Notes: generated from the letters alone by a model not told the origin. 64,000 nt of DNA from Aestuariibacter sp. GS-14 (GCF_006494365.1 NZ_VHIP01000005.1:62001-126000), one strand, 5' to 3'. Shown: positions 38,589 through 48,136, counted from the first letter of the stretch. Program-made: numbers and translations.

Positions 38589-38859
38589 CTAGGGCGTGTT
38601 GATCTTTGCTGTACGACTTTTGGTCTATATGAAAGCATTTTAATCGCGAAACAGCCCTGCAGGCATAGTTGTTCTACGTCAAAGGGCTGTGACAAAGAGT
38701 AAAATGCTTTCATGACGACCCCTTCGGGCAGCGCTTGTGCGCCATTTATGCTGCGTTGACTGTTTTTGATTTAGGCCCACTAGACCTGCAAACAGTCACC
38801 TTGCCTAAATGGCGCACAAACTGCTGCAAAAGTGCACAGCAAAGATCAACACGCCCTAG
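38589..38859. mobile_element. MITE-like element with three nested inverted repeats
   Basis: A 271-bp non-coding block bounded by CTAG on both sides. Its ends, GGCGTGTTGATCTTTGCTGT (38593-38612) and the exact complement at 38836-38855, are a perfect 20-bp terminal inverted repeat. Inside are two separate hairpins: ATGAAAGCATTTTA (38629-38642) with 38700-38713 plus ACAGCCCT/AGGGCTGT, and TTGTGCGCCATTTA (38735-38748) with 38806-38819 plus GACTGTTT/AAACAGTC. No transposase is encoded. CTAG fits the YTAR target duplicated by IS5-type elements, so a non-autonomous IS5-family derivative is the likely identity (inference). Confidence 0.85.
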
Positions 38860-38924
38860 CTTCTGTTGGTTTTTTCTATATACTTTGCTCTCTTTTTTGA
38901 AAACCGATGCATTGGGAAGACGTA

Positions 38925-39350
38925 ATGGATCAAATCATCGAATTCGCTGGCAACAACTTTATGCTAGCCGGCATTTGGCTGGCATTAGTGGGTATGTTGG
39001 TGTTCAGCTATATCAGCGGACTGATCTCCCCGGTTAAGGAAGTCAGCGTGCACGAGATGACGCTACTCATTAACCGCGAAGACGCCGTGGTACTGGATAC
39101 CCGCTCTGCCAACGATTACAAAGCAGGCCATGTAACCAGTGCCCGTCAAATTAAAGCAGAAGAATTACGCGAGCGTAACTTCAGTAAGCTTGAAAAATAC
39201 AAAGACACACCCATTATAGTGGTTTGCGCAATGGGCAATAGTGCCCGCGGCGTTGCAGCGGCCATGACTAAAGCAGGCTTCACCAAAGTGAATGTTCTGC
39301 GCGGTGGTATGAATGCCTGGTTACAGGCCGGACTGCCCGTAGCAAAATAA
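38925..39350 (+). CDS. yibN: Membrane-anchored rhodanese-like protein (YibN)
   Basis: A 141-residue protein with one N-terminal membrane helix (NFMLAGIWLALVGMLVFSYI) and a cytoplasmic rhodanese domain. The catalytic cysteine lies in IVVCAMGNSARGVA, and the domain closes with VLRGGMNAWLQAGLPV. I choose the ATG at 38925 (MDQIIEFAGNN) because it aligns with the start of E. coli YibN; an ATG six codons upstream is possible. The sulfur acceptor is unknown. First gene of yibN-grxC-secB-gpsA, and the MITE ends only about 65 bases upstream. Confidence 0.9.
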   Translation: MDQIIEFAGNNFMLAGIWLALVGMLVFSYISGLISPVKEVSVHEMTLLINREDAVVLDTRSANDYKAGHVTSARQIKAEELRERNFSKLEKYKDTPIIVVCAMGNSARGVAAAMTKAGFTKVNVLRGGMNAWLQAGLPVAK

Positions 39351-39370
39351 TCACCCAGCGGGGTAACACT

Positions 39371-39628
39371 GTGAGCAAAGTTGAAATTTACACCAAGGGC
39401 TATTGCCCGTATTGTCACCGGGCTAAAGCACTGCTGCAGCAAAAAGGTGTAGAGTACATTGAATACGCCATTGATGCGCAGCCAGAACTGCGTGACGAAA
39501 TGATACAGCGTGCAAATGGTGGGTACACAGTACCGCAGATTTTTATTAACGGGCAACACATTGGCGGCTGTGATGACATGCACGCACTAGAGCGTCAGCA
39601 AAAGCTCGATCCACTGCTTGGCCAATAG
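39371..39628 (+). CDS. grxC: Glutaredoxin 3
   Basis: Glutathione-dependent thiol-disulfide reductase of 85 residues. Active site GYCPYC (Cys12, Cys15), cis-proline segment YTVPQIFING and GGCDDM glutathione-binding end. GTG start, 20 bases after yibN. The gene lies between yibN and secB, as in E. coli. Confidence 0.96.
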   Translation: MSKVEIYTKGYCPYCHRAKALLQQKGVEYIEYAIDAQPELRDEMIQRANGGYTVPQIFINGQHIGGCDDMHALERQQKLDPLLGQ

Positions 39629-39664
39629 CTTTATAACAATTATATAAATTCCATAGGTAATATC

Positions 39665-40174
39665 ATGTCTGACGAAAATCAAACAAATCAAGAGAACGCA
39701 GCAGCAGGCACACAGAGCCAGGCTCCACAATTCAACATTCAGCGTATTTACACAAAAGACATCTCTTTTGAATCACCTAATGCGCCAGGCATCTTTACCA
39801 AAGAATGGAAGCCGGAAATCAAGCTGGATATCGACACTGCCACCAACAAGCTTGACGGCAACCTGTTCGAAGTAACACTGTCGGTAACAGTAACGGCCAG
39901 CATGGGCGAAGAAACGGCATTCCTGTGTGAAGTGCAGCAGGCGGGTATTTTTATGATTGGCGATATGCCAGAGGCGAACAAAGCCCATATGTTGGGTTCA
40001 TTCTGCCCAACTACCTTGTTCCCGTACGCACGCGAAACCATTTCAAACCTGGTAAACCGTGGCACCTTCCCTCCTCTGAACCTGGCACCAGTCAACTTTG
40101 ACGCCATTTTTGCAGCATACATGCAAAAACGTGCACAGGACGCACAACAAGCATCTCAGCAGTTAGACGCTTAA
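39665..40174 (+). CDS. secB: Protein-export chaperone SecB
   Basis: Tetrameric cytoplasmic chaperone that keeps precursors unfolded and hands them to SecA. The 169 residues carry [20 protein letters not shown], a hallmark of the family, and then [11 protein letters not shown] and [28 protein letters not shown] in pieces. It starts 36 bases after grxC and is followed by gpsA after 9 bases. Confidence 0.97.
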   Translation: MSDENQTNQENAAAGTQSQAPQFNIQRIYTKDISFESPNAPGIFTKEWKPEIKLDIDTATNKLDGNLFEVTLSVTVTASMGEETAFLCEVQQAGIFMIGDMPEANKAHMLGSFCPTTLFPYARETISNLVNRGTFPPLNLAPVNFDAIFAAYMQKRAQDAQQASQQLDA

Positions 40175-40183
40175 TTTTTCAGC

Positions 40184-41185
40184 ATGAATCAAGCATCGGT
40201 AACGGTACTTGGAGCGGGGTCGTATGGCTCCGCTCTGGCTATTTGCCTGGCCCGGAATGGCACGCCAACGTTGTTGTGGGGGCGTGACAGCTCACAACTC
40301 GACGAGATGGCTGAGCGCAGACAGAATCAACGCTATCTGCCCGACATTGCCTTTCCTGACAGCCTGCAAATAGTTGCTGACTTGCGCGAAGCAGTGTCCG
40401 CCAGTCGCGATATTCTGGTAGTAGTGCCCAGTCATGCATTTAAGGACATGCTGGAAGCTATTGCGCCTGTCTTGCAACCCACACATCGGATCATCTGGGC
40501 CACTAAAGGGCTTGAACCCGGCACCGGCAGGTTGCTGAAAGACGTGGCTCAGGATGTATTGGGAGACAACTATCCGCTGGCGGTGTTGTCTGGTCCTACG
40601 TTTGCCAAAGAAATGGCAGCCGGATTACCTACCGCTATCTCGCTGTCGTCTACCGATGATGAGTTTATAGATGATATGGCAGCCAAGCTGCATTGTTCTA
40701 AGTCTTTCCGCGTATATAAAAACCCGGATTTTATTGGTGTGCAGCTGGGTGGCGCGGTAAAAAATGTAATTGCTATCGGCGCCGGATTGGCAGATGGCCT
40801 TGGCTTTGGTGCAAACGCAAGAACCGCGCTTATTACGCGCGGTTTAGCCGAACTATCCCGTTTGGGTGTGAAAGCCGGTGCGCAGCCCGAAACCTTTATG
40901 GGCATGGCAGGTTTGGGCGATTTAGTGCTCACCTGTACCGATAACCAGTCGCGTAATCGCCGTTTCGGCTTGGCACTGGGTAAAGGCGTGTCGGTTGAGC
41001 AAGCCATGAAAGACATAGGCCAGGTCGTTGAAGGCTACCGCAATACCGAAGAGGTTAAGGCACTGGCAGAGCGCTTAGGTGTAGAGATGCCTATTTGCGA
41101 GCAAATTTACGCCGTACTTTACGAAGGCAAGTCTCCCAAAGATGCAGCACTTGCCTTACTGGGCCGTTCGTTAAAAAGCGAATAA
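40184..41185 (+). CDS. gpsA: Glycerol-3-phosphate dehydrogenase [NAD(P)+]
   Basis: Makes sn-glycerol 3-phosphate for phospholipid synthesis. The 333 residues begin with the Rossmann motif [13 protein letters not shown]. Then come [23 protein letters not shown], the catalytic-lysine region [20 protein letters not shown], and [13 protein letters not shown]. Last gene of the yibN-grxC-secB-gpsA run; in E. coli cysE follows, which is absent here. The stop is 10 bases from the stop of convergent trmL. Confidence 0.96.
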   Translation: MNQASVTVLGAGSYGSALAICLARNGTPTLLWGRDSSQLDEMAERRQNQRYLPDIAFPDSLQIVADLREAVSASRDILVVVPSHAFKDMLEAIAPVLQPTHRIIWATKGLEPGTGRLLKDVAQDVLGDNYPLAVLSGPTFAKEMAAGLPTAISLSSTDDEFIDDMAAKLHCSKSFRVYKNPDFIGVQLGGAVKNVIAIGAGLADGLGFGANARTALITRGLAELSRLGVKAGAQPETFMGMAGLGDLVLTCTDNQSRNRRFGLALGKGVSVEQAMKDIGQVVEGYRNTEEVKALAERLGVEMPICEQIYAVLYEGKSPKDAALALLGRSLKSE

Positions 41186-41195
41186 GCGACGCAGG

Positions 41196-41660
41196 CTATC
41201 TGGCCTGCTCGTACCCAAACTGACGCCAGGATTCATATACGAATACCGACACCGCGTTAGACAAATTCATACTTCGGCTATTGGGCAACATGGGAATGCG
41301 TACCCGTTGTGCAGGTGGTAGCGATTCGATAATGTCATCGGGTAATCCGCGGGTTTCCGGACCAAATAACAAAGCATCGCCCGCCTTATACTGTACGTCG
41401 GAGTGAAACGCTTTGCCCTTGGTGGTACAGGCAAATACACGCTTTGGATTGCGCTGCGCAAGGTAAGTATCGAAATTGGCGTAGCGTTTTACGTCGGCAA
41501 ATTCATGGTAATCCAATCCTGCACGACGCACACGCTTATCATCCCAGTCAAATCCCAGTGGTTCAATTAAATGCAGCGCATAACCTGTGTTTGCGCACAG
41601 GCGAATAATATTGCCGGTGTTAGGCGGAATTTCGGGTTGATAAAGTACAATATCCAGCAT
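41196..41660 (-). CDS. trmL: tRNA (cytidine/uridine-34-2'-O)-methyltransferase TrmL
   Basis: SPOUT (trefoil-knot) methyltransferase that modifies the wobble ribose in leucine tRNAs. The 154 residues are standard. Family motifs: [30 protein letters not shown] and [19 protein letters not shown], the last two forming the AdoMet-binding knot. Convergent with gpsA; the neighbourhood matches E. coli secB-gpsA-cysE-trmL. Confidence 0.96.
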   Translation of the reverse strand: MLDIVLYQPEIPPNTGNIIRLCANTGYALHLIEPLGFDWDDKRVRRAGLDYHEFADVKRYANFDTYLAQRNPKRVFACTTKGKAFHSDVQYKAGDALLFGPETRGLPDDIIESLPPAQRVRIPMLPNSRSMNLSNAVSVFVYESWRQFGYEQAR

Positions 41661-41731
41661 TACTCAAATCCTGACAGGGGCTAGCAGTGGGGCCGCATTA
41701 TGCGAGTTTTCGGGCGTTGCGTCAAAATCCG

Positions 41732-42715
41732 CTACGCCGTTGCCGAATTAAAAAAAGTCACTATTTTGCGCATCACTGGCATACGGATAGCGTCTTGCTC
41801 AATCAGGATTTCGTGCCGGGCTCCGGCTACTGATTCCCAGCTTGCATTGGGCATATTGCTTACCACGTATTGTTGCTTGCGGTTGTCTACTACTTCGTCC
41901 TGTTGCGCGCTGAACACCTTCACTGGCAGTGTGAGTTCAGCGGCATGTTGCTCAATGTGCCACATGGCGGCACTGGCTGCAGCAAGCCACTCAGGGGTAA
42001 CCCCACCCAGCTGGATTTCAGGTTGCTGTGAATAAAGTTCACGAAATAGCGTATAACGGGGTTCACTACCGGTAAGCCGGTTGGTGGAAAACGGCTCTTC
42101 GTGATAGTTTCGCTGTCCAAAAAAGTATCCACTCGCGCCAGGAATGACAGCGTTATATATGCGATTAAGGGTAATAAGTAATGCAGCAAGCCATGCTGGT
42201 AGCGCAGGTCGAATGCCGAACATGGGGGCACAAAATACAACGCGGGAAAATACGTCTGGCATGGCCAGGATAGTTAACGCGCCAATGGCCGAGCCCATGG
42301 AATGGCACAACAAATTGAGTTGGCCTTTTTGGTTGGGAAGCACTACCTGGTTTAGGAAATGCGCCATGTCAGCAACGTATTCGTCGAAATGATTAACGAA
42401 TCCAAGATGCGGATTATCGCGCATTCGCCCGGATAAACCCTGGCCGCGATGATCCAGAATGAAAACCGCAAATCCTTGATGAAAGAGATCATAAATGACC
42501 TCTTGGTATTTCAGTAACGACTCAATACGGCCAGAACTAATGACGACGGTAGCCCTGGCGGCTTCTGGAATACAGAAGGCATAATGCACCAAAACGTCGC
42601 CCCGCCCGACAAACTGGCCTTGCGTAACCTGCTGCTGCCAAAAAGGCGCAACACGCTCAGCAAATCCCTGTTTCAGGTTAGCTTCGGTGAAATATGTGTA
42701 ATTACTCTCGCTCAT
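41732..42715 (-). CDS. Alpha/beta hydrolase, PldB-like lysophospholipase
   Basis: Serine hydrolase of 327 residues related to lysophospholipase L2 (PldB) and monoacylglycerol lipases. Nucleophile elbow LLCHSMGSAIGAL (Ser in C-H-S-M-G), oxyanion-side block FILDHRGQGLSGR, and the C-terminal SVAGARHEILIEQD histidine segment; the acid is likely the Asp in SAQQDEVVDN. No signal peptide. The start overlaps the end of the upstream sensor kinase by 14 bases, so it belongs to that operon, which is unusual for pldB. Substrate inferred from family only. Confidence 0.82.
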   Translation of the reverse strand: MSESNYTYFTEANLKQGFAERVAPFWQQQVTQGQFVGRGDVLVHYAFCIPEAARATVVISSGRIESLLKYQEVIYDLFHQGFAVFILDHRGQGLSGRMRDNPHLGFVNHFDEYVADMAHFLNQVVLPNQKGQLNLLCHSMGSAIGALTILAMPDVFSRVVFCAPMFGIRPALPAWLAALLITLNRIYNAVIPGASGYFFGQRNYHEEPFSTNRLTGSEPRYTLFRELYSQQPEIQLGGVTPEWLAAASAAMWHIEQHAAELTLPVKVFSAQQDEVVDNRKQQYVVSNMPNASWESVAGARHEILIEQDAIRMPVMRKIVTFFNSATA

Positions 42716-44072
42716 TCCCTAAGGGTACGGTAATTGTGACTACCAGACCACCAGAATCTCCTGGCCGCGCCCGAATTGTTCCCTTATGCAATGCAACCGC
42801 GGCTTGCGCTATTGCCAGCCCTAAACCGACACCACCAGACTTGCGCTCCCGCGAGGCCGATGGCCGATAAAACGGCTTAAATATCTCCTGGCATTCTGCC
42901 GGTGTTAAACCCGGTCCGTCGTCACTTATCTCAAGTGTTAATTGCTCATCTGTTACCGTAAATGTTGCGTCCACCTGCGTATCGGCATAACGAATGGCGT
43001 TTCGTAGTACGTTTTCTACGGCGCTGTTGAGCTGGTTAGTATCTGCTCTGAGCGTTATGTCAGGGATCTCTTCACTGTTAAAGTGTTTGCTGTTGGTGCT
43101 GGCTTCAAATGCGGCATCCTGAAACAGCTCTTTCATGGTTTCGCGCAGCGCAATGCGCTTCATCAACGGCTTCCCGGCTTCTGCACGGGTTAGCTGTAAC
43201 AGATGATTAATCAGCGCCTCCATTCGCTCCGCTTCCCGCTCTATGCGATCCAGCGTTGGCGTATCAAACGCTTGTTGATGTGCCAGTCCAATGGCCATTT
43301 GCATACGGGCCAGCGGTGAACGCAGCTCATGAGAAATGTCGGCCAGCAAACGCTTTTGCCCCAACCACATACTGGATAGCTGCTCTGCCATCAGATTAAA
43401 ATCTGCTGCTAACTCGCCTATCTCATCTCTTCTGAAACTCTTTATGTCTGTACGCGCCTGCCAGTCACCTTCAGCTAATTGGCGTCCGGTATGCTGTAAA
43501 TGCCGAATTGGACGCACAATCGACTTGGCAAACAACCAGCAAAACAGCGCAGAAATTACCACCGCCGTAGGTATTATCCAGGTAAGCATGCGCTCCGGAC
43601 CGCCCTTTCCATCGGGGCGACGCCAGAATATGGCATGACTGGTGCCGTTAAATTCCACCAGCACCGGCCCAATAGCCACCATTGGGCCCAACTGAACTGA
43701 AATATAATTAGACTGACGGGCAAACTGGGCCAACAGGTTTTCTTCGTCTTCGCGTAGAGGTGGCCCGCCATCGTTGAATACCTTACCGGTGTCTACGTCT
43801 ACCGCAATCAATGAGCGACGCTTTTCCATACTGATATCACGTAACAATGTCCGGAATCGGTCGTACTCGGTTTTGCGCCTTTCCAGATCATTTACCATCG
43901 ACACTAATTGCTGAATATCGCTATTTAATGGCTTTTCGATCTGAAATGGCTGATAGAACATCCTGGCCAGCCAGGCAGAGGTAACCGCCGTAAGCACCAG
44001 GGTAACCCAGAACCAAAGAAAAAGGCGCCCAACGAGGCGCCGTGTGGGATTGAGAAACGCTAAGAATTTCAT
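42702..44072 (-). CDS. cpxA: CpxA-like envelope-stress sensor histidine kinase
   Basis: Inner-membrane sensor kinase of 456 residues: membrane helix 1 (LFLWFWVTLVLTAVTSAW), a periplasmic domain of about 120 residues, membrane helix 2 (WIIPTAVVISALFCWLF), HAMP (KSIVRPIRHLQHTGRQLAEG), the phospho-acceptor H-box DISHELRSPLARMQMA, then the ATP lid motifs NVLRNAIRYAD, ISDDGPGLTP and GGVGLGLAIAQA. The ATG overlaps the end of the regulator gene by four bases. The CpxA name rests on similarity, the pairing with an OmpR-type regulator, and the CpxR-type box upstream. Confidence 0.85.
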   Translation of the reverse strand: MKFLAFLNPTRRLVGRLFLWFWVTLVLTAVTSAWLARMFYQPFQIEKPLNSDIQQLVSMVNDLERRKTEYDRFRTLLRDISMEKRRSLIAVDVDTGKVFNDGGPPLREDEENLLAQFARQSNYISVQLGPMVAIGPVLVEFNGTSHAIFWRRPDGKGGPERMLTWIIPTAVVISALFCWLFAKSIVRPIRHLQHTGRQLAEGDWQARTDIKSFRRDEIGELAADFNLMAEQLSSMWLGQKRLLADISHELRSPLARMQMAIGLAHQQAFDTPTLDRIEREAERMEALINHLLQLTRAEAGKPLMKRIALRETMKELFQDAAFEASTNSKHFNSEEIPDITLRADTNQLNSAVENVLRNAIRYADTQVDATFTVTDEQLTLEISDDGPGLTPAECQEIFKPFYRPSASRERKSGGVGLGLAIAQAAVALHKGTIRARPGDSGGLVVTITVPLGNERE

Positions 44073-44782
44073 GATTGCTGCCGTAAGAGATAACCAGAAC
44101 CGCGTATGGTCTTGATTTTTTCGTCATTGCAGGACGCAGATAATTTCTTGCGTAAATTGCTCACGTGCATGTCTATACTTCTGTCGAATGCCATAAGTTT
44201 GCGTCCAAGCACCTGCTGACTGATATCTTCTTTCGTTACCAGCTCACCTGCATTGACCATTAACAAACGCAAAATTGAGAATTCAGTGCCGGTGAGGGTG
44301 AGTTGTACGCCTTTCACCGACGCCTCTTGTTTAGTCACACTTAGCTCAATGTCGTTAATAACCAAATCCTGCTGCTGTTTTACCTGAGAGCCAAGATCCA
44401 GGCGTCGGAAAATCGCTTTGATACGCGCGACCAATTCGCGGTGATTGAACGGCTTTGGCAGGTAATCGTCGGCACCTAACTCCAGCCCTAAAATACGGTC
44501 GTAGTCATCGCCTTTAGCGGTGAGCATTAATACCGGGGTTAAATGCGTCTGGCGCAGTTTTTTCAGTACGTCAAACCCATCCATCTTCGGCATCATTACA
44601 TCCAGCAGAATCAGATCGAAATTACCCGTTCCGGTAGCCAGTTTTAAACCCGCCTCACCGTCATGGGCAACCGTAACCTCGTAACCCATGGTTTCTAAAT
44701 AACTTTGCAGCATGTCGCTTAGTTCATCGTCATCATCAATCAATAGGATAGACTGATAAGCCGAAAACGACGGCTTGCTCAT
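44069..44782 (-). CDS. cpxR: CpxR-like response regulator
   Basis: OmpR-family regulator: receiver domain ILLIDDDDELSDMLQSYLE with the phospho-acceptor Asp in LILLDVMMPKMDG and the Lys in YLPKPFNHRE, then a winged-helix DNA-binding domain ending MHVSNLRKKLSASCNDEKI and TIRGSGYLLRQ. I favour the ATG at 44782 (MSKPSFSAYQSILLID; 237 residues) because the frame upstream adds an atypical 28-residue extension, although its own ATG at 44866 has a GGA-type site. A CpxR-type box is upstream. Confidence 0.88.
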   Translation of the reverse strand: MSKPSFSAYQSILLIDDDDELSDMLQSYLETMGYEVTVAHDGEAGLKLATGTGNFDLILLDVMMPKMDGFDVLKKLRQTHLTPVLMLTAKGDDYDRILGLELGADDYLPKPFNHRELVARIKAIFRRLDLGSQVKQQQDLVINDIELSVTKQEASVKGVQLTLTGTEFSILRLLMVNAGELVTKEDISQQVLGRKLMAFDRSIDMHVSNLRKKLSASCNDEKIKTIRGSGYLLRQQS

Positions 44783-44947
44783 ATTGCTCACGTCGATTTC
44801 CTTTTTTTGCCATACGTGATTAATTACATTAACGGTAGATATAGCACGGGCTTTCAATGTGGTCATAATTTTTCCATTAATGTGGAAGACAATTCTGACC
44901 GCAAGATTACTGATTGCTTAATATACAAGCAAAAATATAGCCGGTGA

Positions 44948-44963
44948 TTTACGCAACTTTTAC
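44948..44963 (-). promoter_or_regulatory. CpxR-type box upstream of cpxRA
   Basis: On the minus strand GTAAA-AGTTGC-GTAAA: two direct GTAAA repeats separated by 6 bases (the E. coli consensus is GTAAA-N5-GTAAA with some freedom in spacing). It is 82 bases upstream of the longest possible cpxR start and 166 from the preferred one. This suggests autoregulation. Confidence 0.6.
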
Positions 44964-44999
44964 ACTACCTGACCATACTATACGTTGGAGTTAAAGGCG

Positions 45000-46349
45000 C
45001 TAGGTTAAAAACCCCAAACGATGGCGATCGTAATTTCTCAAATTAGGTAGTATGTCTGTTAATTCACTGTCGGATAGTCCAAACCAGCCAGCCAGTGTTG
45101 CGGCATACTGATCTACCGCCAGGGTTGGAATGATTCGGCCATCGCCCAAATCATCATTGCTGTTTAACGCCATTTCTGGAAGCTGCCCATAGATGTCTGC
45201 GCCCTGCACCGCACCGCCCATGACAATATGATTACCGCCCCAGCCGTGATCGGTACCATCGCCGTTACTGGTTAGCGTACGGCCAAAATCAGACGCAGTA
45301 AACGCCGTAACACTCTCACTGACACCTAGCTCAGTAGTAGCGTTGAAGAACGCTGCCATTCCCTCGGCCAGTTCCGCTAGTAACGTTGGATGGTCGGTAA
45401 GCTGGTTGTCGTGCGTATCCCAGCCTCCCAAAGCGACAAAATACATTTGTCGGGGTTGATCCAGATGCTGTTGAACACTGATCATTTTTGCTATAAGACG
45501 CATTTGTTCTGCAAATCGAGTGGCAGGAAAGACGGTAGATAATTCTGGCCCAAGCGCTAATGCATCGTTGACCAGCCCACCGGTTGACCGGGTGCGGTCG
45601 ACCATGGATGCAAATTGCGTAGCAAACAAGCCTTCCGTATTGGCATGAATGCGATCAAGAAACGACGCATTCGGACGCTGCCATTCTTCGTTTGGATTAA
45701 TCCCTTCCAATACCTCGGCACCATTACTGCTCAGCGCAAAAGGCAATACCTGATTGCCGGTCTGCCACAGATTATTACCAGCCATCGACAAATTCATCGA
45801 CAGTGGGTGACTGGTATCCGACAGCATATCGGCCATTCTGCCTGCCCACCCGGTTAACGCAGCCTGCTGAGGATAGGCCGTTTGCCAATGATTTTGTTGA
45901 TCGGAATGCGAGAACAATTGCGGCGGCAGTGCTACCCTGCCAGCCAGAATATCGGCTTTAGTAACAGGCTCAATCATGGGCCCCACGTTGGCAATCAGCG
46001 CCATGTAACCTTGTTCGTAAACAGTGTGAAGCGCCGCCAAAGAGGGATGTAATCCCACCGCACTGTATTGGGTATTAGCAACACTCAATGGCAAGGCGGA
46101 CTCGCGCGCGACCGCGAGATTCTGGCGGGTAGCAGCATATTGCTGATACGCACTTGGGTCGGTAGGAATGAGCATATTCAGCGAATCGTTACCGCCAAGT
46201 AAAAATACGCAGACCAGTGCTTTGTAATCGTCAAATGACTGAGCAGATGTTGCGGCATTTACCAGATTAAACTGCGACGTAGTGGCCCATAATGAACTCG
46301 CTCCACCAAGACTCAGCAAACTGCGTTTTAAGAAATCACGTCTTTGCAT
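45000..46349 (-). CDS. Tat-exported DUF1501 protein
   Basis: A 449-residue DUF1501 protein, distantly related to the sulfatase/alkaline-phosphatase fold. The N terminus is a twin-arginine signal (MQRRDFLKRSLLSLGGASSLW). Family blocks: VCVFLLGGNDSLNMLIPTD, LFSHSDQQNHWQTAYP, FVALGGWDTHDNQ, and TASDFGRTLTSNGDGTDHGWGG followed by HIVMGGAVQG. Members usually sit next to a DUF1800 gene, as here (9 bases between them). The biochemical role is unknown. Confidence 0.88.
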   Translation of the reverse strand: MQRRDFLKRSLLSLGGASSLWATTSQFNLVNAATSAQSFDDYKALVCVFLLGGNDSLNMLIPTDPSAYQQYAATRQNLAVARESALPLSVANTQYSAVGLHPSLAALHTVYEQGYMALIANVGPMIEPVTKADILAGRVALPPQLFSHSDQQNHWQTAYPQQAALTGWAGRMADMLSDTSHPLSMNLSMAGNNLWQTGNQVLPFALSSNGAEVLEGINPNEEWQRPNASFLDRIHANTEGLFATQFASMVDRTRSTGGLVNDALALGPELSTVFPATRFAEQMRLIAKMISVQQHLDQPRQMYFVALGGWDTHDNQLTDHPTLLAELAEGMAAFFNATTELGVSESVTAFTASDFGRTLTSNGDGTDHGWGGNHIVMGGAVQGADIYGQLPEMALNSNDDLGDGRIIPTLAVDQYAATLAGWFGLSDSELTDILPNLRNYDRHRLGFLT

Positions 46350-46358
46350 GGCAGGCTC

Positions 46359-48002
46359 CTACTGTTGCACAGCGAATTGGGGTGATATGGTAATCAAGTA
46401 CACTACGTTTGCCAGTTTTACCCAGTCTGCATCGCCTTGTGACCAGTAATCCAATGCCTCCATTAAGATGGTACGCATGGTGTCGTTCATTTGTCCGTCT
46501 AACAACATTAAATTCAGATAGTCCAGCAGGGCATCGTGATTGCCCGACAACGCAGCCAAACGATCGAAATTCACAATACCTGCGTCGTTTTCAATAATCT
46601 CGTCTCCCCTCAGGTTATTAAACCATGCCATATAAAACATGTAGTTAACGTAACGAGTAATGCTTATTTCATTGGTGATCTGAAATTCGGGCGAGACCAG
46701 ACCTTCTTCGCGGATTGTGCCTGGCGCACTGTAGTCAGGGCGGTAGAAATTAAATACGCTGGGTGAATCGAGTGGCGCCATACCAATATTCAGGCTGACA
46801 AACTCATGCCCCATGCCGCCGTCCCGTGCTCGTGACTGAAACACTCGCATCACATGAGCAATTCGCAAAAGTGGATCCCTTAATTTGCCAGTGCCAGATG
46901 TATCAAGAATCCGTGCTTCGTCATCCAGTAAAATGGCTTTGATCACCGCTTGCATGTCACCACGCACTCCATTGCCATTATCGTTGAAGGCTGCGGCAAC
47001 CCTTTCGATATAATCCGGGCTCGGGTTACTGGTTACCAGCCTTTGAATGAGTTGCTTCCCAATAAAAGGGCCGACATTGGGGTGGTTAAACAGGTTATCC
47101 AAAGCCATAGCGAGATCGGCTCTGGCATTTTGGCGTGCTGGTACTATTGTGCCATTTAACAGGTGCTTTTCACTTCGGTCATGAAACGCTTCGTAGGGCT
47201 GCATTGGCGATAGCCCGTCGTAGTTGTCATCCCACCAGTTTGCTCGTCCCGCAAAATGCCATCCAGTAAACACATGGGCAAAGCCTTTAATAATATCCTG
47301 ATCATAGGTGGCTACAGGCTGTCCTTGTTCATCGGTAACTACGCTGCCATCCTGGTTAAGCTCAACCAAACCAATGGTAAACAACTGCATCACTTCGCGA
47401 GCGAAGTTTTCATCCGGACGAATATTTCTCTCTTCATCGGGCTTTTCATTCCCCAGCATGCTGAGGTACATCCCCATCATGGGGTGTAATGTTACCGCCT
47501 CTAAAAGGTCTCTGAAATTACCAAAACTGTGATTTAGTAACGTGTCGTAGTATGAAGTCACGCCACGGGGATCCACTAGTAGTCTTGCGTCTTTGGTAGA
47601 TACAACGAATATTTGAGACAGTGAAAATGCTACGCGTTGACGAAGCTGATCCTCTGCATATACAGATCGCTGCCACCAGGTTTCTACCCAATGGTGGCTG
47701 TAGATTTCATCCTGAGGGAAGGTACTGTCTAATAAAGGCAGATGTTCAGTTACCGGCAAGGCAAACTGTTCTATCAACCATTGTTCAGCGCCACTCTGTG
47801 CTACCTGCGCAACACTGGCATCGGTTGGTCCAAACGAAGCCTGCATAAGCAACCGCACCGCCTGTTCATCGGTCAATTCAGGTGAGGGTTGTGGTGTAGG
47901 TGTTGGGCCAGGAGTAGGTGCTGGCGAGGCTGATTCTTCTCCCCCACCACATCCAGCCAGAGATATTAAAACAAAGAGGCAAAGAAAAAATTGTGATCGC
48001 AT
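46359..48002 (-). CDS. DUF1800 lipoprotein
   Basis: A 547-residue protein of the DUF1800 family. From the ATG at 48002 it has a lipoprotein signal (MRSQFFLCLFVLISLAGCGGG; lipobox LAGC) and a Pro/Thr-rich linker (PAPTPGPTPTPQPSP). The family domain includes LLMQASFGPTDASVAQ, WWQRSVYAEDQLRQRVAFSL, NFAREVMQLFTIGLVELNQDG and the KHLLNGTIVPARQ and VFNFYRPDYSAPG segments. The function is unknown. First gene of the pair with the DUF1501 gene, presumably one operon. Confidence 0.88.
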   Translation of the reverse strand: MRSQFFLCLFVLISLAGCGGGEESASPAPTPGPTPTPQPSPELTDEQAVRLLMQASFGPTDASVAQVAQSGAEQWLIEQFALPVTEHLPLLDSTFPQDEIYSHHWVETWWQRSVYAEDQLRQRVAFSLSQIFVVSTKDARLLVDPRGVTSYYDTLLNHSFGNFRDLLEAVTLHPMMGMYLSMLGNEKPDEERNIRPDENFAREVMQLFTIGLVELNQDGSVVTDEQGQPVATYDQDIIKGFAHVFTGWHFAGRANWWDDNYDGLSPMQPYEAFHDRSEKHLLNGTIVPARQNARADLAMALDNLFNHPNVGPFIGKQLIQRLVTSNPSPDYIERVAAAFNDNGNGVRGDMQAVIKAILLDDEARILDTSGTGKLRDPLLRIAHVMRVFQSRARDGGMGHEFVSLNIGMAPLDSPSVFNFYRPDYSAPGTIREEGLVSPEFQITNEISITRYVNYMFYMAWFNNLRGDEIIENDAGIVNFDRLAALSGNHDALLDYLNLMLLDGQMNDTMRTILMEALDYWSQGDADWVKLANVVYLITISPQFAVQQ

Positions 48003-48136
48003 GCCGATCCGCCTGAAAAAAGAGTGAACTATAAGTATGCCACATTCAATGTCAGATACGGATATAATGCGCGACAGATGCGTATATTTATTCGCCAGAA
48101 CAAGCATTCTTCTTGCTGTTAAGCTGAAAACAATCG

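Noticed and set aside
40570-41016. 148-codon minus-strand frame opposite gpsA
   Set aside because: Antisense shadow of gpsA; Ser/Pro/Ala-rich with no recognisable domain.
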